Assembly (NCBI RefSeq): GCF_029094525.1
Contig: NZ_CP119107.1
Span: forward strand, 124,001-188,000
Source: Pullulanibacillus sp. KACC 23026
GTDB taxonomy: Bacteria; Bacillota; Bacilli; Bacillales; Sporolactobacillaceae
Direction of reading: 5' to 3'
Length of the DNA stretch: 64,000 nucleotides
Below the pieces are notes generated by a model. The model was not told the DNA's origin, did not search any database, and worked only from the letters and a program-made list of their open reading frames with translations. Every line of letters starts with the position of its first letter. Position 1 is the first letter of the stretch. A program made the translations under genes and the position numbers. Positions 53,795-62,240 of this stretch are shown here, piece by piece.

Positions 53795-54289
53795 TTATGA
53801 ACTTTCTCCCTCCTCGTTTTGCCAGCCCTTGCAAACATCGATCCAGTCCTTTGCCGAGGAAAAGGTACTCAAATCATCTAGATTCAGTTCAATGGCTGAA
53901 TGTCGGCTTCCGCAAGCGGGAAAGACGGTATGAAATCGCTTGAGTGAGACATCTAGGTAAACATCCAAATCATGCGCGAGCCCAAAAGGACAGACACCGC
54001 CGATAGCATGTCCGGTCTGTTCTAGCACCTCCTCAGGACTTAGCATGCGTGCTTTCATTCCAAAAAAGTGACGAAACTTTTTATTATCAATTTTAGCATC
54101 CCCTGCTGCCACTACTAGGACTGCCAGATCATCAGAGCCTCTAAATGATAAGGTTTTAGCGATCCGCTCAGGCTCCACGCCAATGGTAGCGGCGGCTTCT
54201 TCAACGGTTGCACTGGAAGAATCAAATTCCATAATATCATTCTCACGGTTCCACTTTTGAAAATGGGCTTTCACACTTTCTAAAGACAT
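53795..54289 (-). CDS. YbaK/EbsC-family aminoacyl-tRNA deacylase
   Basis: 164 aa from ATG 54289, where AAGGGAG is 6 nt upstream; the longer frame reaches into the tRNA flank and is not used. Family features: TVEEAAATIGVEPERIAKTLSFRG, VLVVAAGDAKIDNKKF, MLSPEEVLEQTGHAIGGVCPFG (the GxxxGG(V/I)xPFG motif) and SAIELNLDDLSTF. Known members clear mischarged Cys- or Ala-tRNA-Pro. A tRNA-Pro gene lies 106 bp upstream on the same strand, a fitting neighbour. Confidence 0.88.
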   Translation of the reverse strand: MSLESVKAHFQKWNRENDIMEFDSSSATVEEAAATIGVEPERIAKTLSFRGSDDLAVLVVAAGDAKIDNKKFRHFFGMKARMLSPEEVLEQTGHAIGGVCPFGLAHDLDVYLDVSLKRFHTVFPACGSRHSAIELNLDDLSTFSSAKDWIDVCKGWQNEEGESS

Positions 54290-54335
54290 GGCGTTCTCCC
54301 TTTCGTTCGTTAATAAAGAAAAGCGGCTAAGTATG

Positions 54336-54369
54336 AAAAACGATTCTCCCAAGTGGAAGAATCGTTTTG
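54336..54369 (-). terminator. Terminator of tRNA-Pro
   Basis: On the minus strand AAAACGATTCT pairs with AGAATCGTTTT, then T residues. It lies between the tRNA and the YbaK-like gene. Confidence 0.75.
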
Positions 54370-54394
54370 ACGCTATTCCCGCAACTTGAATCAA

Positions 54395-54469
54395 TCGGAG
54401 CGACAGGATTTGAACCTGCGACCTCTACACCCCCAGTGTAGCGCTCGTACCAAGCTGAGCCACGCCCCG
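54395..54469 (-). tRNA. tRNA-Pro (anticodon GGG)
   Basis: A 75-nt cloverleaf on the minus strand. The acceptor stem CGGGGCG/CGCTCCG pairs fully (one G-T), the D stem is GCTC/GAGC, and the anticodon stem CTACA/TGTAG encloses the loop CTGGGGG, giving anticodon GGG. The T arm is GCAGG-TTCGAAT-CCTGT, discriminator A, CCA not encoded. The first base pair C1-G72 is typical of bacterial tRNA-Pro. Confidence 0.95.
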
Positions 54470-54791
54470 GCATCATAATCTTATCTTACCAATTTATTAG
54501 ACGGACATCAAGCGAATGATTCTGAAAGTTTAATTATCTCTTGGGGTGTTTTCAAGAGCTAATGGGAGTCTGATTGTTTGTAAGTGGGGTCTTTGAAAAA
54601 AGGGGTTCAGGTCAAAGTAAATTGAGCTTCCCCATGTTATAAGGTTTTTTCATCAGTTATAATGAATGAGAATTCTTGGATAGCCCAACTTGAGAGGATC
54701 AAATTTGTCAATCCGAGTCAAGCTTCTCAGGTGACGGGCAAATTGAAAGGCTGCAGAAGTAGAAATAGATTTAAAAAAAGGGGAGAAAAGC
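54470..54791. other. Intergenic region between tRNA-Pro and ABC exporter
   Basis: About 320 bp with the divergent promoters of the tRNA and the exporter. No gene seen. Confidence 0.45.
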
Positions 54792-56510
54792 ATGGTTAAG
54801 CGTTTTTTTTCGTATTATGTCCCGCATCGGCGACTGTTCATTATGGACTTCACTTGTGCGATTATTGTTGCTATTCTAGAACTGGGGTTTCCGCTTGCGG
54901 TTCAATGGTTTATCGATTCTCTGTTGCCGCATGGGAATTGGTCTACCATTGTATCAGTGAGTGCCGGACTGCTTGCACTCTATGTCGTCAGCACGTTCTT
55001 ACAATTTATCGTGAGCTATTGGGGACATATGCTTGGAATTAATATTGAAACAGATATGAGACAAGAGTTGTTTGAACATGTTCAGAAGCAATCCTTTAAG
55101 TTTTTTGATAACGTGAAGACGGGGCATATTATGAGTCGAATTACCAATGACCTGTTTGATATAGGAGAGCTTGCTCATCATGGACCAGAGGATCTCTTTA
55201 TTACGATTATGACGATTCTTGGTGCCTTTTTAATCATGCTCAGAATTAATATGACTTTGGCTCTTGTGACGGTTTGTGTATTGCCTTTTCTCACTCTATT
55301 GATTGTGATTTGTAATTTGAAAATGAATAAATCGTGGGATCGGATGTATGAGGATATTGGGAATGTGAATGCACGGGTAGAGGACAGTGTTTCCGGAGCC
55401 CGAGTTGTTCAGTCGTTTACGAATGAGCGCCATGAGATTTCCCTTTTCCGTAAGAATAATCAGACGTATCGAAAAGCCAAGCTTGGCGCTTATTTTACCA
55501 TGTCCTATAGTGACGCAGGTATTTATATGTTGACTCGCTTTATGATGCTTATTGTCCTGGTGCTCGGGGCTTGGCTGAGCTTTAAGCACAGACTTTCTTA
55601 TGGGGAACTGGTGAGTTTTGTTTTATATGTAAACGTATTGTTCAAGCCAGTTGATAAAATCAGTGCGTTAATGGAGCTTTATCCAAGAGGCATGGCAGGG
55701 TTTAAGCGATTCATGGACTTGTTAAGAGAAGAACCAGAGGTCGTCAATCGTGAGAATGCCATCGAGGCTTCCGAATTAAAAGGTGACATTCAGTTTGAGC
55801 ACGTCCGATTCCAATATGATGATAATAAACCGGTGTTGAAAGGAATTGACCTAAGGATTCAAGCGGGAGAAACGGTTGCATTTGTCGGCCCGTCTGGAGC
55901 AGGGAAAAGTACGATTTGCACACTCATCCCTCGTTTTTATGATGTGAATGAAGGACGGATTACGATAGATGGAATTGATGTTCGTGATATGACGAAGGAA
56001 TCCCTTCGTTCGCAGATTGGGATTGTTCAGCAGGACGTGTTCCTTTTTACAGGCACATTAAGGGAAAATATTGCTTATGGGAAGTTGAACGCGACAGATG
56101 AGGACATACAGGATGCGGCAAGACGAGCCCATCTGGAGGAGTTTATTCATTCCTTGCCGGACGGCTATGAGACCCAAATCGGGGAAAGAGGTCTGAAACT
56201 CTCAGGCGGTCAAAAGCAACGTATTGCCATCGCACGCATGTTCTTGAAGAATCCACCCATTTTGATTTTAGATGAAGCAACCTCTGCTCTGGATACCGAG
56301 ACCGAAATGATTATTCAAAGTGCTTTGAATGAGCTTGCTAAGAATCGAACAACCTTGATTATTGCCCATCGACTGGCAACGATTCGACACGCGGACCGAA
56401 TCGTTGTCGTCACAGAGGACGGGATTGCAGAGGAAGGCCGTCATGATGAATTAGTGGAAAAAGGCGGTGTGTTCGCAAACCTTCATCGTTTCCAGTACCA
56501 AATGCAATAA
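54792..56510 (+). CDS. ABC exporter, fused permease-ATPase (YwjA/MsbA-like)
   Basis: A 572-aa half-transporter. Residues ~1-310 form a six-helix type IV exporter domain (FFSYYVPHRRLFIMDF, ELGFPLAVQWFIDSLLP, FFDNVKTGHIMSRITNDL). Residues ~330-572 are the ATPase: Walker A GPSGAGKST, Q-loop QQDVFLFTGTLRENI, signature LSGGQKQRIAIARMFL, Walker B ILILDEATSALD and the switch His in IIAHRLATI. It works as a homodimer. It closely resembles B. subtilis YwjA; lipid or drug export is inferred. ATG with GGGGAG upstream. Confidence 0.92.
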   Translation: MVKRFFSYYVPHRRLFIMDFTCAIIVAILELGFPLAVQWFIDSLLPHGNWSTIVSVSAGLLALYVVSTFLQFIVSYWGHMLGINIETDMRQELFEHVQKQSFKFFDNVKTGHIMSRITNDLFDIGELAHHGPEDLFITIMTILGAFLIMLRINMTLALVTVCVLPFLTLLIVICNLKMNKSWDRMYEDIGNVNARVEDSVSGARVVQSFTNERHEISLFRKNNQTYRKAKLGAYFTMSYSDAGIYMLTRFMMLIVLVLGAWLSFKHRLSYGELVSFVLYVNVLFKPVDKISALMELYPRGMAGFKRFMDLLREEPEVVNRENAIEASELKGDIQFEHVRFQYDDNKPVLKGIDLRIQAGETVAFVGPSGAGKSTICTLIPRFYDVNEGRITIDGIDVRDMTKESLRSQIGIVQQDVFLFTGTLRENIAYGKLNATDEDIQDAARRAHLEEFIHSLPDGYETQIGERGLKLSGGQKQRIAIARMFLKNPPILILDEATSALDTETEMIIQSALNELAKNRTTLIIAHRLATIRHADRIVVVTEDGIAEEGRHDELVEKGGVFANLHRFQYQMQ

Positions 56511-56816
56511 TGAGAATAAAAGGGAGAGAGGCCGTGCCCTAGGAAAGCGATGTAGTTTAACTAGCGTTTCATAACTGACTTAACTTATAAATGAAAAACC
56601 GAACCCATCACGTTAAAGGTGTGAATAGGTTCGGTTTTTTCTATTCGTCAACTACTTCTCTGTCCCAGCCTCTTATAGTTTATTTTTCGTGACAAACGTC
56701 TAATTCCTAAAGGACAGGGTTCGTTCACTTTGGTTTAAGAATATAGTATATCTGACCATAGAATTTCTTTAGACTATTTCTATAAATATAGATCGTACAA
56801 AGTCGGAGGGAGAGCG
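56511..56816. other. Intergenic region after ABC exporter
   Basis: About 300 bp; holds the exporter terminator and the AT-rich promoter side of the LLM gene. No gene. Confidence 0.45.
56594..56640 (+). terminator. Terminator of the ABC exporter gene
   Basis: AAAACCGAACC pairs with AGGTTCGGTTTT and is followed by T residues; the loop is long. Confidence 0.75.
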
Positions 56817-57890
56817 ATGATTGGAGACAATACAAGCAAAAACAGGGGAATGGAAATAGGTATTTATTCTTTAGCCGACTTATCCCCCAATCCTCATACT
56901 GGGAAGGCAATCAGTGCCGACCAGCGGCTTGAAGAACTCATTCAAGCGGCAAAACTTGCTGATGAAGCAGGCTTGGATGTTTTTGGATTAGGTGAGCATC
57001 ACCGTTTAGATTATGCTATTTCGACTCCTGTAGTAGCTCTTTCAGCTATCTCACAAGTGACGAAACAGATCAAACTTACAAGCGCGACGACTGTCTTAAA
57101 TACAGTGGACCCTGTTAGACTGTTTGAAGAATTTGCAACGCTTGATATTTTATCCAAAGGAAGGGCAGAGATTATTGCCGGTCGCGGGGCATTTGGCGAA
57201 GCTTTTTCATTGTTTGGCTATGACCGATCGCATTATGACCAATTATTTGAGGAACATCTGGATTTACTTCAGAAGCTAAATACATCCAAAAAAGTAACGT
57301 GGAGCGGGCGCTATCGAACACCCCTTCATGATGCAGAAATTGCCCCTCGCCCTGCCCAGAAAAAGATTCCTATATGGGTTGGCGTAGGAGGAACGCTTGA
57401 GAGTGCTTCCAGAGCAGGCCGATATGGAGCGGGCTTAGCGATGGGGATTTTGTTAGGAGACTGGCAACGCTTCAAGGCGCTCGCGGACCTTTACCGGCAG
57501 GCGGGTCAACAAGCAGGTTATTCGCCGACTGAATTACAAGTGGGCGTGACCGGTCATGCGTTTATTGGAAAGACGACTCAACAAGCGCTTGATGAGTATT
57601 ATCCCTATCACGCTAATTATTGGATGACGCTGAATCAGCAACTGGGTAAGCCGACAACACCAGCGATCCGTGACGAATTCAATTTTCAAGCCTCACCCGA
57701 TCAAGCCTTATTTGTAGGAAGCCCTCAGCAGGTAACGGAAAAAATTTTGCGCCAATATGAAGCGTTTGGGCATCGGCGTTTCTTAGCCCAGATCGACATT
57801 GGCGGCATGCCTTTTAAAACAGTTGCCAAGAATATTGAGCTTTTAGCCACCGAGGTTGCTCCTGCCGTAAGAAAAGCAACCCAGTCATAA
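56817..57890 (+). CDS. LLM-class flavin-dependent oxidoreductase, second copy
   Basis: A 357-aa paralogue of the LLM protein at 17366-18427: the same order of motifs (MEIGIYSLADLSPNP, AAKLADEAGLDVFGLGEHHRLDY, SATTVLNTVDPVRLFEEFATLD, GRAEIIAGRGAFGEAFSLFGYD, IPIWVGVGGTLESASRAG). The GEHH motif is the family norm, whereas the other copy has GESHQ. No reductase gene adjoins it, so its reduced flavin would come from elsewhere. Start ATG with GGAGGGAG upstream. Substrate unknown. Confidence 0.88.
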   Translation: MIGDNTSKNRGMEIGIYSLADLSPNPHTGKAISADQRLEELIQAAKLADEAGLDVFGLGEHHRLDYAISTPVVALSAISQVTKQIKLTSATTVLNTVDPVRLFEEFATLDILSKGRAEIIAGRGAFGEAFSLFGYDRSHYDQLFEEHLDLLQKLNTSKKVTWSGRYRTPLHDAEIAPRPAQKKIPIWVGVGGTLESASRAGRYGAGLAMGILLGDWQRFKALADLYRQAGQQAGYSPTELQVGVTGHAFIGKTTQQALDEYYPYHANYWMTLNQQLGKPTTPAIRDEFNFQASPDQALFVGSPQQVTEKILRQYEAFGHRRFLAQIDIGGMPFKTVAKNIELLATEVAPAVRKATQS

Positions 57891-58247
57891 TTTTAAACAG
57901 GGTGGTTTGGCAAAACTTACTTATAAAGGGGCCTTAGCCAATTTCTCGAGGCTCCTTTTTATAAATCCGTAATCGGTTCAATAGGTGATATATCCTAGAC
58001 TAAAGCTGCTCAGGCAATCGAAAGCCATCTCCAATTTTTAGCGAGCCCAGAAACACGGTGGCCTATGAATTATTTGAAGGGACTCGTTTTAGTGAAGGAC
58101 TGGTTGGACCGGTTACTTTGCTGCTGAATAGTCTCTTTTTTCATTTGAGGGGGGTTTTTGTTAGGTGAATAGGAGCATTTTACATGTAGGGATGTCCTTG
58201 TATCGATTCAAGAAACGCGGGCATCCCTTGTTTCTTAGTGAGCTAAC
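57891..58247. other. Intergenic region with terminator and unresolved sequence
   Basis: A terminator-like hairpin (GGGGCCT/AGGCTCC, then TTTTT) lies at about 57927-57960. A ~55-codon open stretch ending near 58166 contains protein-like text (ELFEGTRFSEGLVGPV) but has no start or ribosome site; it might be a gene remnant, which I cannot support. Confidence 0.4.
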
Positions 58248-58349
58248 TTACTTGCTTTTATTTTTCTGGACTCTAATAAAGTTCAGCCCAACTAGTGTAA
58301 GCCCCCCCATGAAGCATGCAAAAACGGCCATGTAAGCACCGTCGGTCAT
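58248..58349 (-). CDS. Small single-pass membrane protein (33 aa)
   Basis: Minus-strand ATG at 58349 preceded by GGAGGTGAG at good spacing; stop TAA at 58248-58250. The product MTDGAYMAVFACFMGGLTLV, then GLNFIRVQKNKSK, has one membrane helix and a basic tail. Size and layout resemble small Bacillales holin-like or type I toxin peptides, but also ordinary small membrane proteins. It lies 59 bp after the ynfA-like gene on the same strand. No antisense RNA was identified. Confidence 0.6.
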   Translation of the reverse strand: MTDGAYMAVFACFMGGLTLVGLNFIRVQKNKSK

Positions 58350-58408
58350 TAGCCCTCACCTCCAAATTGAATCATCATCTTAGGAATTCCCCAAGTGGGT
58401 TGAAAACA

Positions 58409-58735
58409 TTAGTGACGGGGTGCAAAGAGGATGATCGAGGCGCCGATTAGGCACACTGCTGCACCGATCCAATCATAACTATCGGGTGTTTTTTTATCGA
58501 TCCACCAGCCCCATAAGATGGATAGGAAGATAAAAACACCGCCATAAGCGGCGTACACACGGCCGAAGGAAGGAAAAGCTTGGAAGGCAGCAATAATTCC
58601 ATACAGGATGAGACTAATACCGCCTAATAGGCCTATGTAAAGCGGGTATCCGTCCTTAATCCACAGCCAGATCAAATAACCGCCGCCAATCTCAGTTATA
58701 CCGGCTAATATAAATAAACCCATTGCCATGAACAC
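58409..58735 (-). CDS. YnfA-family (UPF0060) small membrane protein
   Basis: A 108-aa protein with four membrane helices and little else. The text GLFILAGITEIGGGYLIWLWIKDG, AFPSFGRVYAAYGGVFIFLSILWGWWIDKKTPDSYDWIGA matches YnfA/UPF0060. The Glu in the first helix is conserved as in the SMR-like fold; some members are reported as small multidrug efflux pumps. GTG start with GGAGG 8 nt upstream. Confidence 0.9.
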   Translation of the reverse strand: MFMAMGLFILAGITEIGGGYLIWLWIKDGYPLYIGLLGGISLILYGIIAAFQAFPSFGRVYAAYGGVFIFLSILWGWWIDKKTPDSYDWIGAAVCLIGASIILFAPRH

Positions 58736-58817
58736 TAAAGCGGCCTCCTTAATTAACTATCTCAGTTTATAGTCTAATCGAACTGGCTATATATGTCCTC
58801 CCAATGAAATGTTTATT

Positions 58818-58862
58818 AAAAAAATAAAAAACAAGCACTCTGATTCAATCAAAGTGCTCGTT
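58818..58862 (-). terminator. Terminator of the aldo/keto reductase gene
   Basis: On the minus strand ACGAGCACTTTGATT pairs with AATCAGAGTGCTTGT, followed by TTTTTATTTTTTT. Confidence 0.85.
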
Positions 58863-58905
58863 TCCTGTTTGACCCACTTAGTTCCACCTGCTGAAAATCA
58901 AACCA

Positions 58906-59829
58906 TTAAGGAAGGACATTCCCTGCTGCACGGAAGATTTCATACCATTCCTCACGGGTTAAAGTGATTTCGCTTGCTTTCACACAATCGGCTAAACGGC
59001 CCTCATTCATAGTTCCAGTGACAGGCTGCATGTTGGCCGGATGACGAAGGAGCCAGGCAATGGCAATCGTTGTGTTGCTTACATCATATTTCTTAGCGAT
59101 TTCATCAATTTTTTGATTTAATTCAGGGAACTTGTCGTTATCAAGGAAAACCCCTTCAAAGAAACCATATTGGAAAGGGGACCATGGCTGAATCGTGATG
59201 TCATTCAACCGACAATAGTCAAGGATGCTGCCATCACGGTTGACTGCAGAATCGTTTTCCATGTTTACATTGAAGCCTTGTGAGATCATCGTTGAATTGG
59301 TAATACTCAACTGAAGCTGATTCGCTACAATCGGCTGTTTGACATATTTTTTTAGCAGGTTAATTTGCATAGGGTTTTGGTTGGAAACGCCGAAGTGGCG
59401 AACCTTGCCAGAACTCTCTAATTGATCAAAAGCCTCAGCTACTTCTTCTGGCTCAACCAATGTATCGGGACGGTGGAGTAGAAGGATGTCTAAATAGTCT
59501 GTTTTCAAACGCTTTAAAATACCGTCAACCGATGCCAAAATATGTTCTTTGGAGAAATCGAACATTCCTTTATCCGGTCTAATGCCGCATTTAGATTGAA
59601 GAATGATTTTTTCTCGGACGTCGTCACTCATATGAATAGCATCTGCAAAAATTTCTTCGCATGTCCCGCCGCCGTAGATATCCGCATGGTCAAAGAAATT
59701 GGCTCCAAGATCAAGTGCCTTCTGAACAAAACGTTCTGCTTGAGCTTTCTCCAGTGAATTTAAGCGCATGCAGCCTACTGCCACTACCGGTACTTCTAGA
59801 TTACTAGTCCCAAGTTTAATCGTTCTCAA
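58906..59829 (-). CDS. Aldo/keto reductase
   Basis: A 307-aa TIM-barrel oxidoreductase. Catalytic tetrad context: Asp and Tyr in FFDHADIYGGGTCEEIF, Lys in ILQSKCGIRP, His in ILLLHRPDTLVEP. NADPH-binding text near the C-terminus: PVTGTMNEGRLADCVKA. It most resembles the YdhF/YajO-type bacterial AKRs (oxidoreductase YdhF in E. coli). Substrate unknown. ATG with GGAGGAATGAG upstream. Confidence 0.92.
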   Translation of the reverse strand: MRTIKLGTSNLEVPVVAVGCMRLNSLEKAQAERFVQKALDLGANFFDHADIYGGGTCEEIFADAIHMSDDVREKIILQSKCGIRPDKGMFDFSKEHILASVDGILKRLKTDYLDILLLHRPDTLVEPEEVAEAFDQLESSGKVRHFGVSNQNPMQINLLKKYVKQPIVANQLQLSITNSTMISQGFNVNMENDSAVNRDGSILDYCRLNDITIQPWSPFQYGFFEGVFLDNDKFPELNQKIDEIAKKYDVSNTTIAIAWLLRHPANMQPVTGTMNEGRLADCVKASEITLTREEWYEIFRAAGNVLP

Positions 59830-60129
59830 CGCTCATTCCTCCTACTGATAGTCCGCCAAATAGCTAAACTTCACAGCCTAAAGCGGTTTCATTTTTGTAT
59901 GTAAATCAATGGATGCCTCCATCCTTTATAATTGTGGCACAGAACAGGGAGGAATGACAAGGCGAATGCACTAAAGAAGTGTTAGTTAGCCTTTATTCGT
60001 TTTATTGTGAGAGCTGATCCTGTGTAACAAGTTGTTTGTTGGCGTACAAAAGTGTCGGTTGATGAAAAAGAAAGTGAACGACTCTAAGGCTAAGGGTGAG
60101 GGGCCGTCGTGCCTTGCTGCTTAATCCCA
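59830..60129. other. Intergenic region between AKR and YcaQ-like genes
   Basis: About 300 bp; contains the AKR promoter side. No gene, repeat or clear terminator is seen. Confidence 0.4.
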
Positions 60130-61356
60130 TTATAAAGAGTCCTGGGGCTCTAGCCTTTGAATCTCAACGTCTTGCACGCCATGAAACTGAGCGAATGCCA
60201 CCAAAGCTTGTGACAGTTTATTCTTAAGTGCAGAGGTGACCTTGATAGAAGGTTCAAGGTGCAGGAAACGGATGATGAGCTTGCCTTCTTTCCGATCGAG
60301 CAACGGGTCGACACGGCCAATAAGCTGATTACCATACAGGATGGGCATGGCGTACGGCCCGAATCGGCGCTTTACTTGAGGCGTGTAAATCTCCCATTTG
60401 TAATCAAAGTCGAAAAGATCCTGTACACGTTCACGGCTCCAGAGCAGGTTATCTAGAGGCGGTAAAAGGGTGATGGGGCCAATGGGCGAGCGAGATGACG
60501 AGGTGTTTGAAAGCTCCACAAGCCGTTCGGCATCTTCTGATAAGATAAAGTAGGGACGTTTGACACCAAATATTTCCAAGGGTATCAACAGCCCTTTTTG
60601 GACGCGGTGTTGGACCTCCGCTTGGCGCTTGGCAGCAGGCATCACATCCCAGCCAAAACGGGAATCTCGAGGATCGACGACTCGGTAAGCTCTTATGTAT
60701 TTATCAATGAGTGCCTCTCGCGCCTTGTCAGTATCAATAGAATGGGCTTTTTCTAATAAATCCTTTGGAAGTGTCTGCTCAGTGATTCCAAAAAAGCGTT
60801 CGGTGCCTGAACGTTTGACGACACGAATCAGATCCGCATCGACTAGCAGATTGAGCGCATGAGAAGTTTCCTTTGTCTTAGGAGCTTGGTTGTCCCAATA
60901 ACCATGGACTTTTGCTTCCGACTTAAAAACGCGTGAAGGGAGCGGCCCTTCTTTTTCCAACTGATCCATGATTCTTTTTACAACCTCTTTCATGGCATCT
61001 AATTCGGCTTTAACACGATTAAAGCGGCGCTCGCGAATCGTCTTGAAGAGGGGATAATCCTCAATAGGTAGGGTGCAGGCAGCATTAGCCCAGTATTCAA
61101 AGAGCCTTCCCTCGGAAAGAAGGGTGTCCAGTTGGTCAGGTTGAAACCCGGGAATGCGTGCCGCAAGTACGAGATTCTGATTGCGCTCGACCACTGACAC
61201 GGGATCTAGCTGAACGCATTCTAGCTGCTTGATCACTTTTTCAATAGTATCAAGTGAAGGGCGTCTCTTAACCGTTTTTTTTACTGAAGGAAGAAGCCCT
61301 TGTCTCTCAAGAAGAAATCGCCTAATGGCTAACTTGTCCACCTTGAGTGTTGTCAT
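60130..61356 (-). CDS. YcaQ/AlkX-like DNA glycosylase family protein (HTH_42)
   Basis: 408 aa from ATG 61356 (GGTG upstream); an earlier in-frame ATG at 61377 has no ribosome site. Landmarks: LAIRRFLLERQGLLP, IKQLECVQLDPVSVVERNQNLVLAARIPGF with the QLD motif linked to interstrand-crosslink glycosylase activity in YcaQ, FEYWANAACTLPIEDYPLF, and ILYGNQLIGRVDPLLDRKEGKLIIRFLHLE. Likely roles are unhooking DNA crosslinks or excising bulky alkyl lesions. Single gene. Confidence 0.88.
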   Translation of the reverse strand: MTTLKVDKLAIRRFLLERQGLLPSVKKTVKRRPSLDTIEKVIKQLECVQLDPVSVVERNQNLVLAARIPGFQPDQLDTLLSEGRLFEYWANAACTLPIEDYPLFKTIRERRFNRVKAELDAMKEVVKRIMDQLEKEGPLPSRVFKSEAKVHGYWDNQAPKTKETSHALNLLVDADLIRVVKRSGTERFFGITEQTLPKDLLEKAHSIDTDKAREALIDKYIRAYRVVDPRDSRFGWDVMPAAKRQAEVQHRVQKGLLIPLEIFGVKRPYFILSEDAERLVELSNTSSSRSPIGPITLLPPLDNLLWSRERVQDLFDFDYKWEIYTPQVKRRFGPYAMPILYGNQLIGRVDPLLDRKEGKLIIRFLHLEPSIKVTSALKNKLSQALVAFAQFHGVQDVEIQRLEPQDSL

Positions 61357-61534
61357 AAATGTCACCACTTCTGTCATAAATAGTTACTTGCATCCATTTT
61401 GACTTATTATAACATTTTGTTTTATGAATATAAGTTCAATTTAAAAAGGGTGAGATCTTTATTTATAAAAGTGGTTGATGCTAGCTTCTGTTTCAACTAT
61501 GATTTGGATTATATAAAAGTAGGGAGGGGGGAGG

Positions 61535-62215
61535 ATGATGGTTTGGGCAGTTCCGTTAAAATTAGTAGTGGCAGCTCTTTTGGGCGGCATTCTAGGTCTG
61601 GAAAGAGAGTCTAAGCATAAGCCATTAGGGTTAAAAACCTGCATCGTGATTTCGGTGGCCAGTTGTTTGCTGACGATTGTCTCCATTGAGGTTTCTGTCT
61701 CTCATTATACTAATACACTCATTCGTGTAGACCCGATGCGGCTTGCTGCTCAAATTGTCAGCGGGGTCGGTTTTATTGGTGCCGGGGTTATTTTACAAAA
61801 AAACGATGCGATTTCCGGTTTAACAACAGCGGCTATTGTATGGGCGGCATCAGGTCTTGGCATTGCAGTAGGGGCCGGCTTTTACTACGAAAGTGTATTG
61901 GGTGTTTTATTGATATTCTTAGGGGTTAAGGTCATTCCATTTATTATGAAGAAGATCGGACCGGATGCCCTGCGTGAGCAAGGAATCAAAATTATTCTTT
62001 ATGATGTCGAATCAGCCGATCTCATTCAGCCCATCGTAGAAGAGATTCGTCAGTTAAACATTCGGACAAAGCAGGTCAAACTATCTGGGACGGAAACCGG
62101 CCATCGGATCGACCTTCACTGTATGATAAGCGAAACAGGAGATTACGTGTTTGCCATTTATGATAAAGTGATCAAAATTCCGGGAGTTAAAAGGGCCCAG
62201 ATTGAAGAGCTTTAA
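61535..62215 (+). CDS. MgtC/SapB-family membrane protein
   Basis: A 226-aa protein with four to five membrane helices in residues ~5-140: LKLVVAALLGGILGLERESKHKPLGLKTCIVISVAS, QIVSGVGFIGAGVILQKND and GLTTAAIVWAASGLGIAVG, all family hallmarks. The C-terminal ~80 residues form a soluble ACT-like domain. MgtC proteins modulate Mg2+ or phosphate homeostasis and F-ATPase; no mgtA partner is nearby. ATG with GGGGAGG upstream. The stop lies 25 bp before repeat array 2. Confidence 0.92.
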   Translation: MMVWAVPLKLVVAALLGGILGLERESKHKPLGLKTCIVISVASCLLTIVSIEVSVSHYTNTLIRVDPMRLAAQIVSGVGFIGAGVILQKNDAISGLTTAAIVWAASGLGIAVGAGFYYESVLGVLLIFLGVKVIPFIMKKIGPDALREQGIKIILYDVESADLIQPIVEEIRQLNIRTKQVKLSGTETGHRIDLHCMISETGDYVFAIYDKVIKIPGVKRAQIEEL

Positions 62216-62240
62216 TTGAGATACAGCCTGAAACGGGCAC

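Noticed and set aside
58004-58166. Possible gene remnant with protein-like text near ELFEGTRFSEGLVGPV
   Set aside because: No start codon with ribosome site, short, and no family recognised; kept only as a note in the intergenic entry.
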